The notes under the pieces are model-generated. The model searched no databases. It was given only the letters and a program-made list of their open reading frames with translations, and was not told the DNA's origin. From Diorhabda sublineata (lineage: Eukaryota; Arthropoda; Insecta; Coleoptera; Chrysomelidae), in assembly GCF_026230105.1 (NCBI RefSeq), contig NC_079479.1, positions 11,667,734 to 11,731,733 on the forward strand: a stretch of DNA of 64,000 nt, given 5' to 3'. This document shows, piece by piece, positions 60,201 to 64,000 of this stretch. Within the stretch, counting starts at the first letter, position 1. Every line of letters starts with the position of its first letter. A program made the position numbers and the translations under genes.

Positions 60201-62500
60201 TGGTGTTATTTACAAAATGAGTTTAATATATCACCTAATACATACAATGATTGGGCACTGTAGTGAGAAAATTGGTGGTCGACGCCAAATTGTTGAAATC
60301 GATGAAGCTAAATTCGGACATAGGAAGAGTAATTGAACGAAAATGGATTTTTCGAGGTATCGAGAGGGGGTCAAATTTATTTTTTATGGAACCAGTAATG
60401 GATCGGAGTGAAAAAACATTGAGCAAAAGAAGAATTTTGCTGGAGGGCTTATGATTGCTTAAATAATGAAGGTAATTATCAATTTTCCATTTAAAGTATT
60501 ATTTTGAATAAAAATTTATGGATACGATTATACATACTGTTCTGTACAATTCATCAACTTGTATGAATATTTCATGGTTCAAACATTTAACAGTGAACCG
60601 CGCCTATAATTTTGTTGACCCGGATTGTGGAGCTCATACTTAACATATTGAGAAAATTTGGAGATCAGAGCGAGCCTGTATTTCAAGAATCGGATGCAAG
60701 GATGAGAAAATGCTAGGATATAATGCAGAATTTATGTTAAGATTAAGATATAGCAATCACTGTCAAAGATTGCATAATTTTTTTATTTTGTTACAAAATT
60801 TTTTCGAATTGATTTATTTTTTATTTTTTGAATACATTCCATAGTTAATTTCCTTTATTTTTGTCATTTTAAGATCATTCATTGAAAATTTTATCTATTT
60901 TCTGATATAATCTATAATTAAATTATATTTTTTGCCATTAAACATGACAAATATCAAATTTTGAAGTTATAAATATTATTTTAAGTTAGTTAACATTCAA
61001 TATTCATCAGTTGTGCATATTTTTTTTTGTATATATTCATTTTTTTGTGTAGACCAAAGAAATAAGTATAATTTGACTATGTACATAAATTTTATGTACC
61101 ATTATTAACGATAAAAGTTGATTTTGTACAAATTTAACAAATAAACGTTATTATGTGATTTTTATTTTTCAAAATATTAGTTTTTTTTAAGGTTAACATA
61201 AAAAACATATGAACTTCGTTTAATGCTTGGCTAAAAAGTTATGAACGATTATATCTCAAGAAGTGGATTTATGACCACATTTAAAGTCATAAAACCATAT
61301 AAAATCTTCAATCTGTCCAATATTTTCTCACAAACGTAAAAACGAAGAATTTTAAAAGAAATTGATCTAAATTGGATGATTTTTCGATTTTCTGGAGCGT
61401 TTATGATAACATTGAAAGCCAGAAAACCATTTGAAATCATTAAGTGAGATAAAAATGAACAACCAAACATTTTTCAATTTTTTTTCCAAAATATTCATTT
61501 TTTGTGTAGATCAACAAAAAACATAAGTGAACGGCGTTTGATGCTTTGTAAAAAAGTTATGGTCACATTTAAAGTCATAAAACTATAGGAAATCTTTAGG
61601 TGAGATGTTTTCCATATTTTTTTTTTCATAAATCCTCCGTAAAAACAAAGATTTCAAAAAAAAATAATCGGAATTGGATGATTTTCTAGAGCCAAAAAAG
61701 GAGGGGACTACAAAAGTATAAAATGACCGAGAAAACAACTACTCTCTTGGTTAATACCGCTACGAATATTATATATTAAAATATCTATTTTCCAAGGAAT
61801 GTGACTTCAATTGACTAATACCGGCATCTCTACCTACTCAAAATTGCAAGAAAAGAGGCGCAATCTACTGACCAGCTTCGATTTTGTTTATCATTGTCGT
61901 AAGAGTTGTTAACATCGTTTGGATCTCTGATCCGAAATGAAGACAACACCAAAAATATTTTCTGTCAATAATTTATTTGTATTTACTGTGCCCGATGATT
62001 TATTCCTTCCGAAATCATCTCTATAGCTGATCATTTTCAAAATTATTGTTGTAAATTTATACTTTAGTCTTTAGTACCAAGAGAAATGCAAAAGTGGAAT
62101 TTCAGTTTTTTATAGAATATCTTAAAATATTACAAAGCATTTTGTGGTTCACTTACAACTATAAAAAACCCTTGTTTTAATACTGATCATTTTCAATTTT
62201 AATAAGTAGCTATTAAGAATGAAGAAGATAGATATCCAGTGAAAAATTTGACTATTATGTTTTAAAGGATGGATAGAAAATAAGTTGGTTAATGTATTTA
62301 CTTCATCATTTGTCATGTATTTAACGCATCCTATTCTCACTTTTTCTGTTTCCAGTATTCGATTTGGTTTATATTACATCGATTTTGAAGATCCCAAATT
62401 ACCAAGAATCTCCAAGAAGTCAGCTGAATTTATTAAAGACTTGATGAGAACCAGAACTTTGAATTGTACAGAAACCATCCAACCAGTTTGTTTGATTTAA
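40458..62500 (+). CDS. Glycoside hydrolase family 1 beta-glucosidase/myrosinase-like protein (9 exons)
   Basis: Secreted family-1 glycoside hydrolase. Exons: 40458-40501, 46080-46352, 50228-50631, 50747-50841, 52483-52746, 52799-52936, 58360-58425, 59727-59830 and 62356-62500. All splice sites are GT-AG and all phases match, giving 1533 nt (510 residues and a stop), the usual length for insect GH1 enzymes. Features: signal peptide 1-15, N-terminal FGTATSAYQTEGAWN, YHWDLPQ, acid/base glutamate E189 in TINEP, nucleophile candidate E414 in VITEN, and C-terminal WNLMDDLEW then RFGLYYIDF. GH1 enzymes hydrolyse beta-glucosides with retention; the substrate cannot be told from sequence. Odd points: residues 361-406 hold an extra ITELGLG segment, and the usual stretch before the nucleophile is shortened. 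All introns are TE-rich, but every exon is open. Likely functional, though a young pseudogene is not excluded. Confidence 0.88.
42502..42900 (+). CDS. Unrecognised open frame inside the long-TIR element
   Basis: A 132-codon open frame without a recognised domain; it is rich in aromatic and basic residues (SRFIDRFYSSHF-like start, YVIENRMSPVTLYID). It may be part of the element's own gene. Codon use is not obviously different from random open sequence, so it may be chance. Confidence 0.3.
   Translation: MRTKNVTRSFIDRFYSSHFSHTEPLIYANRFLRSKLQKFENLPRAPKRHFVLESFYDFRGFGFNATKAYVIENRMSPVTLYIDIHYKKETSFYWESFFNRSAEDSTGVEGAVGAKQTDSKRHLISARVKLLE
43237..43839 (+). pseudogene. Repeat-family protein fragment with SLPPTSD and Cys-rich tail
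   Basis: Two frames, 43237-43614 and 43636-43839. The first has a KGIVKKKVVNLGSLPPTSDA block and VYFQVQDWL. The second has LCTCKKAGLLCRSLSGSC, a Cys-rich tail with regular Cys spacing. Proteins with this SLPPTSxAxxxHxxRVxxQVQxWLG plus CxCxKxxxxCxxxCxxC arrangement are abundant repeats in insect genomes. A frameshift or stop near 43612 separates the parts. Function unknown. Confidence 0.6.
45360..46010 (-). mobile_element. Possible LINE RT fragment
   Basis: The minus strand contains QCLAYADTIG near 45810 (like the YADD motif context CLAYADDI), then VRPLDPLDYTRF-like sequence toward 45540. Heavily broken and low confidence. Confidence 0.35.
46080..46352 (+). CDS. GH1 exon 2: N-terminal barrel strands
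   Basis: After a TTTACAG acceptor it encodes FPDKFTFGTATSAYQTEGAW, the GH1 N-terminal signature, then GESIWDNF, DTGDIACDSY and YKFSIAWSR. It is cut in the Arg codon before GTGAGT. Confidence 0.93.
46598..48412. mobile_element. Long foldback element in GH1 intron 2
   Basis: The left arm (about 46598-47280) and right arm (about 47350-48412) are nearly perfect reverse complements over most of roughly 680 bases. Examples are GGTACCCTGTTTAAGCCAAA and its partner, and CATCAAGCTCCCACACATAA and its partner. The loop is only about 70 bp. About 390 bp inserted in the right arm (47910-48300) include a (TA)n run. The arms carry no recognised protein. A motif from the inner end (CTAAATGTTCTTGATTTTAGG) recurs just outside the left arm at 46540-46560. 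Confidence 0.85.
48199..48266. repeat. (TA)n microsatellite
   Basis: About 30 TA units with one TG interruption, inside the insertion in the right arm of the foldback element. Confidence 0.95.
48550..49520 (+). pseudogene. Unnamed multi-copy arthropod gene family, copy 2 (decayed)
   Basis: Same family as 27.2-28.9 kb. Aligned blocks: LFIDSSKYSLKA-like with LHNT near 48800, LHIKLGLMKNFVKVMDKEGY (49155-49215), then LTRQELGAWKAFVSVVRGFLG, NYQQLFDKLLNTYKSLGARL and KIHFLYSHLTIFPEN to about 49516. The region after FPEN (the ERFHQDI part) is missing. Many stops; more decayed than copy 1 and divergent from it, so probably a separate insertion. Located in GH1 intron 2. Confidence 0.65.
50228..50631 (+). 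CDS. GH1 exon 3: acid/base catalytic exon
   Basis: It continues ILPTGYANFIND and holds TIYHWDLPQ and WITINEP. The proton-donor Glu is intact, unlike plant myrosinases where it is Gln. It ends with FPHYTG at a GTGAAT donor. Confidence 0.93.
50747..50841 (+). CDS. GH1 exon 4
   Basis: A short exon between TTTTCAG and GTATAA encoding KMSLGSDCQWIRPLTSSPSD, then EAATRQLQFE. It corresponds to the GH1 segment after the acid/base strand. The donor GTATAA is weaker than the others. Confidence 0.85.
51955..52362 (-). mobile_element. 5' part of a mariner element, same family as 7.6-8.7 kb
   Basis: From the end CTAGGATGATATCTAG (52360 downward), flanked by TA, the minus strand matches the 7.6-kb element: CATGCATAAACAAAATATTGCG, CCATAGCAACGAACAATAAC, ATGTCCACCGAAATTGT, then KMEYRAIIKYLYLKGLR and FKRGKFSTEDDD. 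It stops at about 51955, where the catalytic part would begin, so it is truncated. Lies in GH1 intron 4. Confidence 0.85.
52483..52746 (+). CDS. GH1 exon 5
   Basis: Begins CGMYFHPLFNGDWPE after an ATATTAG acceptor and includes PEFTDEE, IKGNYDFLGINHYYT, the GH1 NHYYT strand. It ends at a GTGAGT donor followed by an intron of only 52 bases. Confidence 0.9.
52799..52936 (+). CDS. GH1 exon 6, containing an extra nucleophile-like segment
   Basis: It encodes YKPDGIYELLKWLTEEYG, the helix that normally precedes the nucleophile strand. Then comes HEILITELGLGQ, which resembles the nucleophile strand ITENG but has Leu for Asn, and about 18 more residues before a GTAAGT donor. The next exon supplies a better match, so the second half here looks redundant. 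Confidence 0.8.
53290..54840 (+). pseudogene. Repeat-family protein with two Cys/His modules and GQNEGDSVHS block
   Basis: Starting near 53298 (MSLQVINVKKRKINELSC), frameshifts separate a first module (HNCSWHRACIATYIS), a second (KCLICGK, VRYHKHCYRDYL), and further on KFFETSHGQNEGDSVHSTIS, FIPSQLYPVFKLARR, IKWTEIRELKVSK, QIFFKTSR and KYSDLQSMCTVETPVIRL. These blocks belong to one multi-domain repeat protein common in insects. The catalytic-looking middle is missing, so this is a deletion derivative. Frameshifts at A-runs (for example about 53778). Located in GH1 intron 6. Confidence 0.65.
55953..58040 (+). mobile_element. hAT transposon with TIRs and target duplication
   Basis: Ends CAGGGGTGCTCAAAC (55961) and inverted (58032) are flanked by near-identical 8-mers TTGTAATA and CTGTAATA. 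The plus strand encodes a BED-finger hAT transposase broken by stops and frameshifts: CVICRASVAIPKRGNLERHY (zinc finger), FDESTDMTDTAQL, PLKGNTRGEDMYD, CITTDGAPAMI, VRWLSRGKFLQRF and LNIVNLELQGKGKTI. About 2072 bp. Located in GH1 intron 6. Different subfamily from the 0.6-2.9 kb element. Confidence 0.9.
56317..57854 (+). pseudogene. hAT transposase, BED-finger/GTF2IRD2-like, frameshifted
   Basis: A start at 56317 (MSAVKKSKTYHFNKD) meets a TGA within 16 codons, where family members keep Trp. The next frame (56385-56642) carries the zinc finger, then a stop at about 56642. The catalytic frame is 56646-57170. Frameshifts lead to 57032-57298, 57256-57444 and 57432-57854. The frames join almost end to end, so only a handful of lesions inactivate it. 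Confidence 0.85.
58045..58355. other. Intronic stretch, nothing recognised
   Basis: AT-rich right flank of the hAT element up to the GH1 nucleophile exon. Confidence 0.4.
58360..58425 (+). CDS. GH1 exon 7: nucleophile strand
   Basis: A 22-codon exon encoding KPPYVITENIYINDIDRIYH, between TTTCAG and GTAAGT, phase 0 at both ends. It matches the GH1 PPVxITENG...DRIxYY motif. The glutamate is present but the glycine after TEN is Ile. Confidence 0.85.
58430..59330. other. Intronic stretch of GH1 intron 7, nothing recognised
   Basis: AT-rich with a polypurine-rich region near 58970-59050. No TE protein seen. Confidence 0.4.
59332..59442. repeat. Tandem repeat of GTTCTTCTCTC-type units
   Basis: About ten imperfect units of roughly 11 bases (GTTCTTCTCTC, GTTCTTCTTGT, ATTCTTCTCTC). 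It is a pyrimidine-only minisatellite on the plus strand and lies in GH1 intron 7. Confidence 0.9.
59727..59830 (+). CDS. GH1 exon 8: aglycone-site strand
   Basis: Begins GYMCYILEAITDG and includes IIIWNLMDDLEW, the GH1 W(S/N)LMDNxEW motif that contacts the glucose 4- and 6-hydroxyls. It ends two bases into a codon at GTACGT. Confidence 0.9.
59840..61190. other. First part of GH1 intron 8, AT-rich
   Basis: No recognised gene or element; long T-runs. A CATCTAATCTTGATGATATTT stretch at 59970 is reminiscent of the repeat unit at 61.2-61.7 kb. Confidence 0.35.
61195..61695. repeat. Diverged direct repeat, two units
   Basis: Units at about 61195-61395 and 61515-61690 share AAAAACATA, TTAATGCTTGGCTAAAAAGT/TTGATGCTTTGTAAAAAAGT, CACATTTAAAGTCATAAAAC and AATTGGATGATTTT. 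Probably a decayed tandem or nested repeat, in GH1 intron 8. Confidence 0.6.
62356..62500 (+). CDS. GH1 exon 9: C-terminus and stop
   Basis: Follows TTTCCAG and encodes IRFGLYYIDFEDPKLPRISK, then SAEFIKDLMRTR, the standard GH1 C-terminus, plus a short tail and TAA at 62498-62500. Confidence 0.92.
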
Positions 62501-62508
62501 ACTCTATC

Positions 62509-62514
62509 AATAAA
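62509..62514 (+). promoter_or_regulatory. Polyadenylation signal of the GH1 gene
   Basis: AATAAA lies 9 bases after the GH1 stop codon and is followed by a T-rich stretch. The very short 3' UTR is plausible for an insect gene. Confidence 0.55.
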
Positions 62515-62589
62515 CAATGTATTTTTTTCCAATTATCATAGTCCTTATTAAGTTTCTACTTCTTAATTATTCTAAAACGCGTCACGAGT

Positions 62590-63000
62590 TTTTGCCGAAG
62601 CAAGTAAGTAATAGATTTATGGGTAAATATTAAAGAATTAAGTCGATTCATAAACTTGACTTTCCGTTTTCCGTTGCCGTTCGCAGGTGTCGTTTGCCGT
62701 TTGACGTTCGTATCAAATTCTACACCCTATTCATAAAGTTGACGTTGCCGCCAGTATTTATGAACGATAATATGAAAAATAACGAAGAATTTTTTCATTG
62801 GGACAAACGTGAAAAACGTGAAAAACGCAAACGGCCGACAAGAAAAGATAAGATTCGTTATGTTGAAAGTAACCAACGGCAGACCGATCAGCAAACAGCG
62901 ACACGTCGAACGGTAACTATAAACCGTCTAATGCATTTCAATGTTATTTTGTAACAGCAAACTTCAACGGCAAACGGATTGTCAAGATCGGCCAAGAAGG
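62590..63000. other. 3' flank of GH1 with a KR-rich short open frame
   Basis: An 86-codon frame at 62694-62954 contains DKREKREKRKRPTRKDK but has no known domain. Flanking CGTTGCCG-type repeats suggest a small MITE. Bases 62593-62607 match the first 15 bases of the 32.4-kb U6 copy. Confidence 0.3.
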
Positions 63001-63189
63001 CTGATCAATTAGATTACTTTTTTACGAGAAAACACGCGCTATTGCCAGCGCTTTGTCCGTCTGTTTGTAGCAGCAATATCTCTTCACAGGAAAAATGTAG
63101 CGAGCTCGGGTTTTTTACATCTAATTCCTGTATAGTTGTAGATGTACCGAAACGAAAGAAATTTAGGGCAATATGAGAGAAAATATTTA

Positions 63190-64000
63190 TTAATACTCTT
63201 TCAGAAATGTCGAGACATGAGGAAATATCGTAGTTTAATAGACTACGAGAAAGACTTCGATCGAGTTAATCATACTATCCTTCCGACATTACTACAAACA
63301 AGACATCAGGTTTATTAGAAATCTTTATGGAACCAAGAATAAACGGTTAGATATGGACAAACGACAGGGGTTGTATTTTGTCGCCAATACTGTTCAATGT
63401 GTACTCTGAGCACATATTTAACCAAGCAATAGGCGATGATGAGGATGGAATAAAAATTAACAGCAGGACATTAAACAACATACGTTATGCATAATCCCGA
63501 AGAATTATTGTAACAGAAACAAAAGTATTGGCAATAACAAGACTTCCAAACCCACAACTGAACATAAACAACTATGACATCGCAATAGAGAGAATTGAAA
63601 AATTTAAATATTTTGGCAGCTGCAAAACGACAAATGTAGACCCTAAAGTCGAAGTAAAATCACGTATAGAACAAGCTAGAGCCATATTCCTAAAGGTGCA
63701 AAACCTTTTATAACGCAACCTTGAATTTAAACCTAAGATACCGTTTTGTAAAGGCGTCGGTGCACTCAGTTGTCTTGTATGGAGCAGAAACATGGACTCA
63801 ACATATACCTAACGATGAAGTGCTTAAACGTATGGGAAAAGAAACAGAATTACTTACAACAATAAAGAGAAGAAAGGCCGCTTATCCGGGCTACATATAC
63901 CGTAACAACAAGTATGATATACGGAAATTAATAAGAGGAGGAAAAATCGAAAGAAAACGAGGACAACATCATCTTTAATTCGCATTTCTCAGGACCGAAA
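63190..64000 (+). mobile_element. LINE reverse-transcriptase C-terminal fragment
   Basis: Decayed RT read in several frames: IDYEKDFDRVNHTIL (63235), then RTLNNIRYA in place of the YADD block (63470), KINNYDIAIERIEKFKYFGS-like and SRIEQARAIFLKVQNLL (63560-63713), and LRYRFVKASVHSVVLYGAET with RMGKETELLTTIKRRKAAY (63730-63890). Continues past the right edge. Confidence 0.75.

Noticed and set aside
62694..62954. 86-codon KR-rich frame after the GH1 gene as a new gene
   Set aside because: No domain or splice context; low-complexity basic run and flanking repeats suggest TE-derived sequence.

Overview
The window is nuclear DNA from an insect, most likely a beetle (the order is inferred, not proven). 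It is AT-rich, the host genes have short exons with GT-AG introns, and most of the sequence is decayed transposable elements (TEs). It contains two real host genes, one degenerate host-like gene nested in an intron, a U6 snRNA pseudogene, and remnants of many TE families. No bacterial operon, CRISPR array, rRNA or tRNA gene was seen. Gene 1, on the minus strand from about 29.64 kb to beyond the left edge, is a single-cadherin-repeat receptor tyrosine kinase of the Cad96Ca (Stitcher) type. Seven coding exons join with matching intron phases into 596 codons: signal peptide, cadherin ectodomain, transmembrane helix, juxtamembrane region, and kinase domain up to the substrate-recognition part. The final kinase exon or exons lie left of base 1. 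Gene 2, on the plus strand at 40458-62500, is a glycoside hydrolase family 1 gene (beta-glucosidase or myrosinase type). Nine exons join into an unbroken 510-residue protein with its own signal peptide and both catalytic glutamates. One exon adds what looks like a second, imperfect copy of the nucleophile strand. Layout: 0-3 kb, kinase exon and a hAT element; 3-9 kb, kinase exons among BEL/Pao, LINE and mariner debris; 9-18.4 kb, a foldback element, ectodomain exons, a LINE RNase H fragment, two mariner-like elements and a plus-strand Gly/His/Gln-rich secreted-protein remnant; 18.4-29.6 kb, the first Cad96Ca intron, with gypsy gag, piggyBac, Tc1 and an unnamed multi-copy family; 29.6-40.4 kb, the intergenic stretch, with a U6-LINE chimera next to an envelope-like LTR-retroelement remnant, a MITE, a LINE and a Tigger/jerky element; 40.4-62.5 kb, the GH1 gene, whose introns hold an element with roughly 290-bp terminal inverted repeats, a long foldback, a second copy of the unnamed family, a mariner fragment, a deletion-derivative repeat and a nearly whole hAT; 62.5-64 kb, a LINE reverse-transcriptase fragment. 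The two host genes have no evident functional link. One is a developmental or wound-response receptor kinase, the other a secreted sugar or glucosinolate hydrolase. The most unusual items are the U6-LINE chimera, the duplicated nucleophile segment in the GH1 gene, the long intronic hairpin at 46.6-48.4 kb, the long-TIR element at 41.1-44.6 kb and the nested Gly/His/Gln-rich secreted-protein remnant.
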